This document shows positions 26,768 to 35,616 of a stretch of 64,000 bases of DNA, piece by piece. Within the stretch, counting starts at the first letter, position 1, and every line of letters starts with the position of its first letter. The notes beneath the pieces were generated by a model, which saw nothing but the letters and a program-made list of their open reading frames with translations, was not told the origin of the DNA and ran no database searches. The position numbers and the translations under genes are program-made. Origin of the DNA: Burkholderiales bacterium (GTDB lineage: Bacteria; Pseudomonadota; Gammaproteobacteria; Burkholderiales; WYBJ01); the NCBI GenBank assembly GCA_020848435.1, contig JADLAC010000059.1:121899-185898 (forward strand), read 5' to 3'.

Positions 26768-27424
26768 TCACTTCGTACCGGCACGCTGGCAATAATCGCT
26801 GTAGAGCTGCGCCACAACTTCGTCGGCGCGCTCGTTCAGAAGCGTGAGCGCCATGCCGAGCACGTCGCGTCCGGCATAGCTCTCGTTGCTCGCGCTTGCC
26901 TGCGAAATCATGCGGCCGTTGGCGCCGGTCAAGGTGAAGTCGAGCCGCACCATGACCTGGTTGACGTTGATGATCGCGTTGCGCGAGATCTGGGTGTCGA
27001 TCAGGCCGCGCAGAATGTACTGCGCCGCTAAGCGGCGCGAAGCGCTGATCGCTGCATCCGGGTCGTTGCGGAAGAAGGCGTCGATTTCCGCTTGCGCGAC
27101 TTGCCGGCGAATCTCCTCGGGGGTGAAGGTGCGCAAGCCGAGAGCGCGCAGGCGTTTGTTGATGGCTTCGAAATGCGGATCGTACGCCGCCTGCTTGGCG
27201 AGCACCGCGCCGTTGCGATTCTCGCCGATCACCACCATGATCTTCTGGTTCTTGATCTTCTCCATGCACGGTGTGGCCAGCAGAGCCTGCACCTGCGCAT
27301 CGCGCTGCGCCCGCTCGGCGCTTTGCTTGTCTGCGTCATTGGAGAACTTGAAGCCTTGACCGATCGCGCCCGTGGCGGCGAGCAGCGTTACTAGGGCAAG
27401 CAGGGCGCGGCGCAAACGCATCAT
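26768..27424 (-). CDS. Secreted protein resembling the sensor domain of the adjacent kinase
   Basis: A 218-residue protein with a signal peptide (MMRLRRALLALVTLLAATGAIG). The mature part from about 58 to 212 parallels kinase residues 538-678: IMVVIGENRN against ISVVMTIRNA, KRLRALGLRTFTPEE against ERIRSFGFRVWAPEG, then a strand YILRGLIDTQ, and LTGANGRMISQASASNESYAG against the kinase's ATGEEIY..PRAQSWAS. The fold recalls the FlgT/CsgG/LpoB-like alpha-beta periplasmic domains. It is the first of three minus-strand genes with the CsgG-like protein and the kinase. The ATG pair at 27419-27424 starts the signal peptide; an upstream ATG at 27467-27469 with a GGGAA site is possible. Function unknown. 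Confidence 0.65.
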   Translation of the reverse strand: MMRLRRALLALVTLLAATGAIGQGFKFSNDADKQSAERAQRDAQVQALLATPCMEKIKNQKIMVVIGENRNGAVLAKQAAYDPHFEAINKRLRALGLRTFTPEEIRRQVAQAEIDAFFRNDPDAAISASRRLAAQYILRGLIDTQISRNAIINVNQVMVRLDFTLTGANGRMISQASASNESYAGRDVLGMALTLLNERADEVVAQLYSDYCQRAGTK

Positions 27425-27590
27425 GGCGGAAGGCTCTATGCGATCGGCCGACAGTATATGCCAGTTCATCGTGCATTCCCACGATTCGACGCCCATGGTT
27501 TCCTCGGCGAGAGGCAGGTGCATGCAAGCACTGCGGCGACGGCCGCGGCTCGAGCATGCAATGATGACAAGATGGCGCGTGTCGTCGCGG

Positions 27591-28361
27591 TCAAATGTCA
27601 CGCTCGCGCAGCGGATGGCGCGCCGATGCGGCCAGCGCCGTTCGCGCCCGGGCGATCGCCGCTTGCACGATGGCGCGCTTGCGCTCGAGCGCCGCATCGG
27701 GGCTTCCTGCCGTGTGCTCGGCAGCGTCACTGCGGCTCGGTGGCGCGCCACGCTTGGCAGCGCTGCGCTGTAAGCGTCGCGTGCGTCGCTCGAAACGCTC
27801 GCGGGCGGCGCCGGCCAGCGCGCGGTCTCGGCCAGGGATCCAATCGGCGAGTCGCGCCGGCACGCGCTGCAACGCGATGCAGTCGACCGGGCACGGCGGC
27901 AGACAAAGCTCGCAGCCCGTGCATTGCCCGGCGATGACGGTGTGCATCAGCTTCGGCGCGCCGACGATGGCGTCCACCGGGCAAGCCTGGATGCAGAGCG
28001 TGCAGCCGATACAGCGCGCTTCATCGATGAGCGCGACTTGCCGGGGCTTGTGCACCCCGCAGCTTCGATCCAACGGCAGTCGCGGCCGGCCCGTGAGCGC
28101 GGCGAGCCGGCGAATGGCGCGCTCACCGCCGGGGGGGCAGCGATTGATCTGACTCGCGCCGGCGGCAATGGCTTCGGCGTAGGGCCGGCAAGCGGCGAAG
28201 CCGCATTGGCCGCATTGGCTTTGCGGCAGCAGCGCGTCGATACGCGCCGCGAGCGGGAGAGCGCGCCGGCGCAGGCTCAGAGCGGCCAGCACGATGCCGA
28301 TCAAGGTCGCGAGGATGGCAAGCGGCGTCGCCGCTTCCCGCAGGACATCCGGGATGGACAT
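27591..28361 (-). CDS. rsxB: RsxB/RnfB-like iron-sulfur protein (orphan)
   Basis: A 256-residue protein of the RnfB/RsxB family, the ferredoxin-like subunit of the membrane Rnf/Rsx electron-transfer complex. It has an N-terminal membrane helix (ATPLAILATLIGIVLAALSL). The four-Cys domain starts at SQCGQCGFAACRPYAEA and continues to INRCPPGG. Two 4Fe-4S ferredoxin motifs follow (CIGCTLCIQACPVDAI and CTGCELCLPPCPVDCI), then an Arg/Ala-rich tail of about 80 residues. None of the partner genes rsxA, C, D, G or E is present. In many Betaproteobacteria a lone rsxB-like gene is annotated near nth, so it may act as an independent electron carrier. The start is ATG 28359-28361 (a GTG/ATG nine bases upstream is possible). 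Confidence 0.88.
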   Translation of the reverse strand: MSIPDVLREAATPLAILATLIGIVLAALSLRRRALPLAARIDALLPQSQCGQCGFAACRPYAEAIAAGASQINRCPPGGERAIRRLAALTGRPRLPLDRSCGVHKPRQVALIDEARCIGCTLCIQACPVDAIVGAPKLMHTVIAGQCTGCELCLPPCPVDCIALQRVPARLADWIPGRDRALAGAARERFERRTRRLQRSAAKRGAPPSRSDAAEHTAGSPDAALERKRAIVQAAIARARTALAASARHPLRERDI

Positions 28362-28547
28362 GCGATGCATTGGTGCCGGCGGCGGCGAGCCGCAGCGGCA
28401 AGAAAGAGTGGAGACGAATCGGCTACGAATCGGATTCTAGCCGGGCGGCAACGCGAGCGCCGCCGCTACAATCCATGTCGTAGGCTCGTTGCGAAGGCCA
28501 AGGTACTTCGTGCGACCTGCCGTGATCTCCGACGCGCTACACCAGCC

Positions 28548-30491
28548 ATGGCCAAACCAGCCCTCAAGCAGCCCCCGCAAGACCCCTCGTCCTTCTCCCT
28601 CGGATTGCTTGCCAGCCGCGCGCGCATCGAACCGCCGGCTGGGCGCCTCGTTGCCATCGGCTTGGTACTGGCTGCGCTCCTGTACGGTATCGGGTTGCGC
28701 TATCCGCTGGTATTCGGCGATTTCGCTCACCTGTCCGCGCGCCAGCTCGAGGGCTACGCGCGCGCGCTGCCCGTGCCGGGGACGGATTGGCTGGCCGATG
28801 CCTCGTTCGGGTGGTGGTCGCTCGCCGCGGGCAGCGATTGGTTTTGGCACCGCGTGCTCAACCTCGGGCTGCATTGCCTGGCCGTGGCGCTGGCCTGCGG
28901 CGTTTTCCGCCGCCTGAGCCGGGGCGAGAGCCCGCTCGCCGCGGGCTGGCTTGGCTTCGTCGCGGCAACCCTGTTCGCGCTGCATCCGGCGGCGGTCTAT
29001 TGTGTCGCCTACCTGTCGGCGCGCGCATCGCTGCTGGCCGGTCTGTTCGCGCTGGCGGCGCTGTGGAGCACCTTGCGGGCGCTCGACGATCATTGGCGCG
29101 GCGCCTGGGTCGTGGGACCGGCGGCATGCGCCGGCGCTTTGCTCTCCACGCCGAACGCCATCGCGTTGCCGGCGGCGATGGCATTCCTGATCGTCGCATC
29201 GACGCCCACGCCGAGTCGTGCGCGGCGCATCGCGTGGGGCAGTGTCGCCATCGCAGCGGCGCTCGCGGCTGCGTATATCGCCGCCTGGCTGCACACTGGC
29301 GCGCCGGCTGCGCCGGCATCCGGCGGCTATTTCGATGCCCTGGCAGCATCGAGCAGCCGGCTGCTGCGTTATCTCGGCTATTGGCTGGTGCCCGTCACCG
29401 CCTGGATGGCGATCGACATGCCCGAGCCAGCCATTGCACTGCGCGATGCGTGGCCGGGATGGCTGGGATTGGCGGGGCTCGCGGCGCTGTTGGCCGCGAT
29501 AGCCGCGCTGCTGCGCCGTCCCGGATATCGCCCCGTCGGTCTCGCCTTGGGCTGCGCCGTCATCCTGTACGCGCCCGCGCTGCTTTGGCCCAGGCTCGCG
29601 GCGCCGCTCGCCCTGCCGCTGGGCTACGCCTGGATGCCGGTGAGCGTGCTCGCTCTCGCCGGCTCGATCGCGCGACTACCGGCGCGCGCGGCAGTTATCA
29701 CCGCGCTGGCGTGTGTCGTTCTCTGGGCGGCGCTCGCGGCACAGACTCTACAGAGCTTCTCTTCACATGGCGGGGTTTGGGACGACGCCATCCGCCGCGC
29801 CGAGCGCTTCGGTGCGCGCGCCGAGGATGCGCGCCTATACATCAATCGGGCGACGCTGCATCGGTCCGAAGGCCACACGCTCGCGGCGCTCGCTGACTAC
29901 GACCGGGCGCTCGTGCTGCAACCCGACCAGCCGCGCGCGCTGCGTGGCCGTGCACAAACCTATATCGACGACAAGCGCTATGCGCAAGCCCTGCGCGATC
30001 TGGACCGCCTGCTGGTGGTGGAGCCCGAGCAAGCCATCACGCACGCCGATAGGGGGCTCGCCTTGATGCAGGCCGGGCGCCTGGACGAGGCCGGCCGTGC
30101 CTTCGATCGTGCCATCGAGCGCGGCGTGCGCCAACCTCGGGTGTTTCTCAATCGCGGGCTTGCCCGGCTGCAGCTCGGCGGGCTCGGTGCGGCCCCGATG
30201 GCGCTCGCCGATATCGAGCGTGCCCTTGCCCTCGATCCGAATTACGCGCTCGCGTATTTCAACCGCGCCTTGATCTTCGAGCAGGCCGCGCGCACGGGCA
30301 TGCGCTTGCGCGACGCGCTCACGCCCGAGCTCATGCGCGCGGTGGCGGCGCAGAATCTCTCCCGCGCCTGTCAGCTCGGCCATGGCGGCGCGTGCGACCA
30401 GGAACGCGCCACCAAGGAGAAGCCGATGCCGGGCGCGACGCTGCCGCTCACGCCCGATACGCCGCGCGACCGAGGCCTACCCGCACCCTGA
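28548..30491 (+). CDS. TMTC-like polytopic membrane protein with C-terminal TPRs
   Basis: A 647-residue protein. The first ~410 residues form some 10 membrane helices. Phrases such as ATLFALHPAAVYCVAYLSAR and CAGALLSTPNAIALPAAMAF match the GT-C-like bacterial/eukaryotic TMTC family (transmembrane plus tetratricopeptide repeats). The acidic residues that usually mark an active GT-C site are not evident to me. From about residue 420 the protein is TPR-rich (DARLYINRATLHRSEGHTLA, ALADYDRALVLQPDQPRALR, ALDPNYALAYFNRALIFEQA). The ATG at 28548 begins after a run without coding character. Its 3' end overlaps the convergent bpt gene by 15 bp. A protein-glycosylation or assembly role is only inferred. 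Confidence 0.75.
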   Translation: MAKPALKQPPQDPSSFSLGLLASRARIEPPAGRLVAIGLVLAALLYGIGLRYPLVFGDFAHLSARQLEGYARALPVPGTDWLADASFGWWSLAAGSDWFWHRVLNLGLHCLAVALACGVFRRLSRGESPLAAGWLGFVAATLFALHPAAVYCVAYLSARASLLAGLFALAALWSTLRALDDHWRGAWVVGPAACAGALLSTPNAIALPAAMAFLIVASTPTPSRARRIAWGSVAIAAALAAAYIAAWLHTGAPAAPASGGYFDALAASSSRLLRYLGYWLVPVTAWMAIDMPEPAIALRDAWPGWLGLAGLAALLAAIAALLRRPGYRPVGLALGCAVILYAPALLWPRLAAPLALPLGYAWMPVSVLALAGSIARLPARAAVITALACVVLWAALAAQTLQSFSSHGGVWDDAIRRAERFGARAEDARLYINRATLHRSEGHTLAALADYDRALVLQPDQPRALRGRAQTYIDDKRYAQALRDLDRLLVVEPEQAITHADRGLALMQAGRLDEAGRAFDRAIERGVRQPRVFLNRGLARLQLGGLGAAPMALADIERALALDPNYALAYFNRALIFEQAARTGMRLRDALTPELMRAVAAQNLSRACQLGHGGACDQERATKEKPMPGATLPLTPDTPRDRGLPAP

Positions 30492-31220
30492 GCCGGGCGC
30501 CGACACCGGCTGCCAGCGGTTGTCGATCAAGCCTTCCATGGGCTGGAAGTTGATCTTGTAGGCCATCTTGCGGCTTTGCGCGATCCAGTAGCCGAGATAG
30601 AGATAGGGCAGATCGAGCTTGCGGCACTGCTCGATCTGCCACAGGATGTTGTACGTGCCGAGGCTTGCCCCGGGCACATCCGGATCGAAGAAGGTATACA
30701 CCGACGACAAGCCATCCTGGAGCTCGTCGACGATACTGACGATGCGCAGCACGCCGTCGTCGCGGAATTCCACCAGGCGCGAACGTACGTTGCTTTGCAG
30801 GAGGAAGTGCCGGTACTGCTCGCGGCTGTCCTGGTCCATGCCGCCGCCGGCATGGCGGCGCGACTGGTAGCGCAAGTACAGGCCATAATGCTCGGCGCTG
30901 TAGCGCAGCTCCAGCACTTGCGCGCGCATCCCTTGATGGCGTTGCAGCGTGCGGCGTTGCGTCCGATTCGGCCGGAACTCCTCGGTCAGAATGCGCACCG
31001 GCACGCAGGCCCGGCAGCTATCGCAGTAGGGCCGGTAGGTGAATGCGCCGCTGCGGCGAAAGCCCGCACGTACCAGCTCGCTGTATACGGGCGTGTCGAT
31101 CAAGTGACTCGGGGTGGCGACCTGCGAGCGGGCCATGCGCTCCGGCAGGTAGCTGCACGGATACGGCGCAGTCGCGTAGAACTGCAATACCGATAGCGGG
31201 AAATCACCCAGCAAGGTCAC
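30477..31220 (-). CDS. bpt: Aspartate/glutamate leucyltransferase (ATE-type, N-end rule)
   Basis: Attaches leucine (or arginine in eukaryotic relatives) from tRNA to proteins with N-terminal Asp/Glu, marking them for ClpAP. It is 247 residues, the standard bacterial length. The N-terminal Cys motif is present as CSYLP, followed by TYRPYCDSCRACVPVRI. The C-terminal catalytic region reads YLYLGYWIAQSRKMAYKINF. Its start overlaps the 3' end of aat by 17 bp, forming the classic aat-bpt operon. The 3' end overlaps the TPR gene on the other strand. Confidence 0.95.
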   Translation of the reverse strand: MTLLGDFPLSVLQFYATAPYPCSYLPERMARSQVATPSHLIDTPVYSELVRAGFRRSGAFTYRPYCDSCRACVPVRILTEEFRPNRTQRRTLQRHQGMRAQVLELRYSAEHYGLYLRYQSRRHAGGGMDQDSREQYRHFLLQSNVRSRLVEFRDDGVLRIVSIVDELQDGLSSVYTFFDPDVPGASLGTYNILWQIEQCRKLDLPYLYLGYWIAQSRKMAYKINFQPMEGLIDNRWQPVSAPGSGCG

Positions 31221-31902
31221 GATCGAAGGTCCACGGGGCCGCGCGCTGAGGGTAGTTTACCAACTGTTCGAGCTGGCGAGAAAAGCGCGCGCGCGAGATC
31301 TCCCGTGCGCCGAGACTGGCAAGGTGCGCGGTTCGCATCTGGCAATCGATCAGGCCGAACCGCCAGCGCTCGAGCTGGCGCGCGAGGTGCGCGAGCGCGA
31401 GCTTCGAAGCATCGGTCGCGCGCGCGAACATCGATTCGCCGAAGAACGCGCGCCCGAGCGCGATGCCGTACAGACCGCCTACCAGCGCACCGTCCTGCCA
31501 GGTCTCGACCGAGTGCGCGAAGCCGCGCCGGTGGAGCATGCCATAGGCATCGAGCATGGCCGGATTGATCCATGTGCCGTCCTGGCCGCGACGCGGCTCG
31601 GCGCATGCCGCCATGACCCTCTCGAAAGCGGTGTCGACGCGAATCTCGTAGTCCCCGCGCCGTAGCCGCTTGCGCAAGGAGCGCGACACCTTGATCTCGG
31701 CGGGATGGAGCACCATGCGCGGATCCGGGCTCCACCACAGGATGGGATCGCCTTCGCCGAACCACGGGAAGATGCCGAGCCGATACGCGGCGAGCAAGCG
31801 CGCGGGCGACAAGTCGCCGCCCGCCGCCAACAGGCCGTTGGGTTCGGCGAGCGCGCTATCCAAAGGCGGGAAGCTATGGGTGCGGCCGAGCCAGGGGATC
31901 AT
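31204..31902 (-). CDS. aat: Leucyl/phenylalanyl-tRNA-protein transferase
   Basis: Adds Leu or Phe to proteins with N-terminal Lys or Arg in the bacterial N-end rule. It is 232 residues. Conserved phrases include PNGLLAAGGDLSPARLLAAYRLGIFPWF, ILWWSPDPRMVL, TWINPAMLDAYGMLHRRGFA and the GRAFFGESMF segment. It is the first gene of the aat-bpt pair with a 17-bp coding overlap, and is followed upstream by the Usp gene on the same strand 42 bp away. Confidence 0.96.
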   Translation of the reverse strand: MIPWLGRTHSFPPLDSALAEPNGLLAAGGDLSPARLLAAYRLGIFPWFGEGDPILWWSPDPRMVLHPAEIKVSRSLRKRLRRGDYEIRVDTAFERVMAACAEPRRGQDGTWINPAMLDAYGMLHRRGFAHSVETWQDGALVGGLYGIALGRAFFGESMFARATDASKLALAHLARQLERWRFGLIDCQMRTAHLASLGAREISRARFSRQLEQLVNYPQRAAPWTFDRDLAG

Positions 31903-31944
31903 GCAGCCGTAGCGCGTCCGCCGCAGGGGTCGGACCAGGGTCGG

Positions 31945-32388
31945 CTAGCGATAAACCAGCACCGGTATCTTGGAGTGGGTCAGAACCTTGGCCGTTTCGC
32001 TGCCCAGCAGCACGCCGGCGAGCCCGCGTCTGCCGTGCGACGCCATGAAGACGAGATCGCACTTCTTCGCTTTCGCGGCCTCGATGATTGCATCGGCGGG
32101 AAACTCGCTAGCGACATGCAGCCCCTGGTACGGCACGCCCGCCTCCTTGCACGCCTTCTCGATCGTGCTGAGATACTTTGCCGCGAGCTTGGCGGTGGCG
32201 TCGTCGTGCTGCTTGGGCGACATGTAGTTGGCGGGAACGAAATCCTCGTAGACCACGGGCCGGTAGGGCGGCGCGGCAAAAAAGCCCGTGACCTTGGCGC
32301 CGGTCTCCTGCGCGAACTTGACGCCCTGGACGACTGCCTTCTTGGACAGAGCCGAACCGTCGGTCGGAATCAGGATGTGCTTGAACAT
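31945..32388 (-). CDS. Universal stress protein (UspA family)
   Basis: A 147-residue cytoplasmic Usp domain. It starts MFKHILIPTDGS and has the ATP-binding type signature G-x2-G-x9-G-S in SHGRRGLAGVLLGSETAKVL, followed by the closing strand KIPVLVYR. The presence of the glycine motif suggests it binds ATP. AGGGGA lies seven bases before the ATG at 32386-32388. It lies upstream of aat on the same strand with 42 bp between, and could be co-transcribed. Target unknown. Confidence 0.93.
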   Translation of the reverse strand: MFKHILIPTDGSALSKKAVVQGVKFAQETGAKVTGFFAAPPYRPVVYEDFVPANYMSPKQHDDATAKLAAKYLSTIEKACKEAGVPYQGLHVASEFPADAIIEAAKAKKCDLVFMASHGRRGLAGVLLGSETAKVLTHSKIPVLVYR

Positions 32389-32561
32389 GATCAGGTCCCC
32401 CTCGCGCTATGCTGGTGTGAGCGTGTACGGCCGCGGCGCCGGATTGGTGCCGCTGTCGAAAGTATACGATTCCTGACCGGCGCGGGTTTGCTCTCGGTGC
32501 GTGCCATTATGGATGCGCGCGCCCGAGCCCGCATTGAGCGAAGTCAACCGCTAGCGCGGGG

Positions 32562-32960
32562 TCAAGCGCCGAGCCACGCGAACGGGCCGAGTACGCTCTT
32601 GCCGATGGCGACCGCAACGATATAGCCGAAGGTCGCCACCGCCGTGACGAACGCCGCCGTACGTTGCCGCGCCGTCCTGCCGCGTCGCAACGCCACCATG
32701 CCGAGGAGGATATAGAGAATGAGGCCGGCGATCTTGGCGCTCAGCCAGGCGACGCTGAAGGGGTTTACGCGCAGGACGACGAGCATGCCGGCCGCGGCCC
32801 CCAGCAGGACGGTATCGTTCACATGCGGCAGCACCCGCGCGAGCGGATGGTCGAGCACCGTGGCGCCGCGCGCGGCGAGGGCAAAGCGCGTGACGAAGCC
32901 CGTGATGCTCAAGGCGACGCAAACGACATGTACCGATTTCGCGGTCGCGTACCAATCCAC
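32562..32960 (-). CDS. SirB-like small membrane protein
   Basis: A 132-residue inner-membrane protein with four helices. The family pattern of SirB2-type proteins is clear: HVVCVALSITGFVTRFALA, then LPHVNDTVLLGAAAG, then WLSAKIAGLILYILLGMVAL. The conserved His residues near the first and second helices suggest metal or heme binding. Function is not established for the family. It is 173 bp upstream of the Usp gene on the same strand. Confidence 0.82.
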   Translation of the reverse strand: MDWYATAKSVHVVCVALSITGFVTRFALAARGATVLDHPLARVLPHVNDTVLLGAAAGMLVVLRVNPFSVAWLSAKIAGLILYILLGMVALRRGRTARQRTAAFVTAVATFGYIVAVAIGKSVLGPFAWLGA

Positions 32961-33151
32961 GCCTGTGTCCCCGGATCCGACCTCGTCGCTACATCGTCAA
33001 ACCGGACGAGCGCGCCCTGGACAGAAGAAGTCTTGGCATATGCGGGGCTCGCGCGTGCGCGGCCTGACCACCCAACCTTCAGCGCTCGGAGTGTTCGGAC
33101 CAACCACGGGCCACGTGATCGATCGCTCCGCGCACAGCCACCCCACAACGC

Positions 33152-33793
33152 TCAGTGCCCGGATTGCTCGGACGCGGGCTTGAGCAGCGCCAGCTTGAGC
33201 TTGCGCGGAGCGAGATTGGCGATGCGGTGGTACACGCGCTCGAACTCGTGCTGGCGTTGGACGCCGAACAACGGATCGACGTTGGCCGCGAACGCTTCGG
33301 CCATCGCGAGCCAATCGGCATCGGTGAGGCACTGCTCGGCCTGGGGCAGCAGCTCGGTCTCTTCCGCGCGCATATGTGCCCAGCTCAATTCGCAAAACCT
33401 CGACAGCGCAACGACGAACGCATCCAGCCCGTCGGGAGCGCCGCCCTGCCAGTGCACCAGCGCGCGCTCGAGCTCGCCGACCAGCACCCCGGAGCGCTGG
33501 TGCTCGCGCTCCAGGCGCTCGACCAGCGCAGCCGCTTCGGGACGCCGCCTGCGCAGCGCGGCAAACAGGTAGCGGTCCTCCTTGGGATGGTGCAGGCGCT
33601 CGGGGACCGCATCCACGTAATACAGCATCGAGGCGAGCAGGGCGAAATCGGGCTCGATGATCGATTCAGCGATCTGCGCCGCGACCGTCTCCAGCGCTTC
33701 CAGCACCCGTGCCAGCGCACGGTGCTCGTCGCGGATGCGGGCGAGCGCGGCATTGCGGGCCGCTGCCTCGGAGTGCAGGCTTTCGCTTGGCAT
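33152..33793 (-). CDS. Hemerythrin-like (HHE) domain protein
   Basis: A 213-residue cytoplasmic protein with a four-helix hemerythrin-like bundle. Candidate di-iron ligands are His in IRDEHRALARVLE, HHPKEDRYLF, EREHQRSGVLV and AHMRAEETELLPQ; the H-x3-E spacing after the bundle fits the HHE family. Such proteins act in oxygen, NO or iron stress or in Fe-S repair. The ATG at 33791-33793 is preceded by non-coding-like sequence, so the longer open frame was not used. It is divergent from the HDOD gene at 33995. Confidence 0.82.
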   Translation of the reverse strand: MPSESLHSEAAARNAALARIRDEHRALARVLEALETVAAQIAESIIEPDFALLASMLYYVDAVPERLHHPKEDRYLFAALRRRRPEAAALVERLEREHQRSGVLVGELERALVHWQGGAPDGLDAFVVALSRFCELSWAHMRAEETELLPQAEQCLTDADWLAMAEAFAANVDPLFGVQRQHEFERVYHRIANLAPRKLKLALLKPASEQSGH

Positions 33794-33994
33794 GCGGAAT
33801 CGGCGCGTAGGAGCGAGCTTCGACCATAGCACCGAACCGGGCGCGCTGCCAGTGCAGCGCTGCTCGCGTGCCGTGGCGCCCAGTGCGCATGCACCGCTGC
33901 GGCGCGAGCCGCGGGTGCGGGGAAGGCGATTCAAGCTCGATGCTCGGCCGCCGTAAACGTTCTGTACCCAGGTATCCAGACAAGGACTGTCGCC

Positions 33995-34900
33995 ATGCAC
34001 GCCGCCCTCGCAACCTACGGCACCCCGAGCGGGCCGACCCAGGCCCACAGCGCCGAATCCGTCGTCGCCGGCGTCGACGACCTGCTGTCGTTGCCCGATG
34101 CCGCGATCCGGCTCAATGCGCTACTGACCGATCCGGATGCGAGCGGCAACGAGATTGCCGAAGTCGTGAGCCTCGACCCCGGTCTGGCCGCCCGCGTGCT
34201 GCGCGCGGTCAACAGCGCGTATTTCGGATTGCGTGGGCGCGTCGATACCATCTCCAAGGCGATCGCGATGATCGGCACCAGCGAGCTGCATTCGCTGGTG
34301 CTCGCCACCTCGGCGGCACAGGCGTTCAAGAACATCTCGTGCAAGCTGATGGACATGGAGACGTTCTGGCAGCACAGCGTGCGCGCCGCCCTGGCCGCGC
34401 GAGGATTGGCCGAATCGAGCATGCGCCGCCATCGCGAGCGGGTGTTCCTCGCCGGCTTGTTGCACGACGTGGGCAAGCTGGTGCTCTATCACCAGTTGCC
34501 CCAGGTCTCCACCCGCATCCTGGAAGCGGTGCGCGACGGTCAAACCCAGGAGGATGCCGAGTCGGCCGTGCTCGGGTTCACCCATGCCGACGTGGGTGCG
34601 CTATTGCTGGAGCGCTGGAACCTGCCGGCCTCGCTTGCCGCGCCGGTGCGCTACCACCACCGCTACGCCGAGGCGAGCGACTACGCCACGGAAGCGGCCC
34701 TGATCCACCTCGGCAGCGCGGTAGCGCACCTGATGGAGCAAAGCCGCAGCGACCAGAGCGCCAAGGTGCCCGGCTCGGACGACGCCTGGCGCCAGGCGGG
34801 CTGCCTGCCGGGCGAGCTGGAAGAGGTCATGATCGACGTCGACATGCACTGGCTGCAAGTGATCGAGATCGTCGCGCCGGGCTCCATCCTGGTTTACTGA
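33995..34900 (+). CDS. HDOD-domain signalling protein
   Basis: A 301-residue single-domain HDOD protein. Characteristic phrases are LPDAAIRLNALLTDPDASG, LRAVNSAYFGLRGRVDTISK, AIAMIGTSELHSLVLAT and FLAGLLHDVGKLVLYHQLP. The HD-type dyad LLHDVGK is retained, but HDOD proteins generally lack the full metal site. They control motility, biofilm or stress in other proteobacteria by protein-protein contact. No partner is encoded next to it; the ~200 bp to the divergent hemerythrin gene would hold both promoters. A second HDOD domain is present in the kinase at 12969. Confidence 0.87.
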   Translation: MHAALATYGTPSGPTQAHSAESVVAGVDDLLSLPDAAIRLNALLTDPDASGNEIAEVVSLDPGLAARVLRAVNSAYFGLRGRVDTISKAIAMIGTSELHSLVLATSAAQAFKNISCKLMDMETFWQHSVRAALAARGLAESSMRRHRERVFLAGLLHDVGKLVLYHQLPQVSTRILEAVRDGQTQEDAESAVLGFTHADVGALLLERWNLPASLAAPVRYHHRYAEASDYATEAALIHLGSAVAHLMEQSRSDQSAKVPGSDDAWRQAGCLPGELEEVMIDVDMHWLQVIEIVAPGSILVY

Positions 34901-35006
34901 CAGCGCGCGAGGCGCTCGCCGGACGAGGATCGCTCGCCCGGCGGGTGCGCGCCCTGTACCGGTGATCCACCGATCGCAGGTATTCGAGTCCTCTTGTGCG
35001 CCAGCC

Positions 35007-35360
35007 TCACTTCGCGGCCGTCACCATGATTTCCACCAGCGTCTTGGGCGAGCCGAGCCGGGCCTGCACGCACGCTCGTGCCGGCGTATTGGCCTTGTCG
35101 ATCCATGCCTGCCACGCCTGGTTCATCCCCTCCTTGTTGTCGATGTCGCTGATGTAGATGAGGGTGGACAGCAGCCGCGTCTTGTCCGTCCCCGCCAGCG
35201 CGAGATACTTGTCGATCTTGCGCAGCACTTGCTCGGTCTGTCCCTTGATGTCGAGGGAGTAGTCGTCGGCGGTCAGGCCGGCGAGAAACACCATGCCGTT
35301 GTACTCGACTGCGCGCGACAGAATGGCACCCGGTTCGCGACGAACGATCTGCTGGCTCAT
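35007..35360 (-). CDS. RidA-family protein
   Basis: A 117-residue cytoplasmic trimer-type RidA/YjgF protein. Many relatives hydrolyse reactive enamine/imine intermediates. Phrases include VEYNGMVFLAGLTADDYSLD, QTEQVLRKIDKYLALAG and LSTLIYISDIDNKEGMNQAW. The catalytic Arg of RidA proper (in the A-C-V/I-x-V-x-x-L segment) appears to be present in TPARACVQARLGSP. An unusually strong AGGAGGAG ribosome site precedes the ATG at 35358-35360. It stands alone between the HDOD and DsbC-like genes. Confidence 0.92.
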   Translation of the reverse strand: MSQQIVRREPGAILSRAVEYNGMVFLAGLTADDYSLDIKGQTEQVLRKIDKYLALAGTDKTRLLSTLIYISDIDNKEGMNQAWQAWIDKANTPARACVQARLGSPKTLVEIMVTAAK

Positions 35361-35616
35361 GGCTCCTCCTTGGCTGAAGATCGGGTCGAGCGTACAAGGC
35401 GCCCGTTGGCCGGTCAAGGCAGCGTGGCGGCGCTGGTTGCCAACAGGCGCCGGGCGGCGACGACGGCTACTCCCACGAGCTGCCGGCGCCGCGGGTTTCC
35501 TGGCGCACGTTCCTGCGCGCAGCGGACGGCCGCGCGCAGCGATGACAGGCCGGTGTAAATCGGCTATCGTGCCAACCGAGACGGTTGACTCGCGCCGCGC
35601 AAGGCGCGCCCGATCG

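Noticed and set aside
27591..28361. A complete Rnf/Rsx complex locus
   Set aside because: No rnfA, C, D, G or E genes flank it; neighbours are a secreted protein and a TPR membrane protein.
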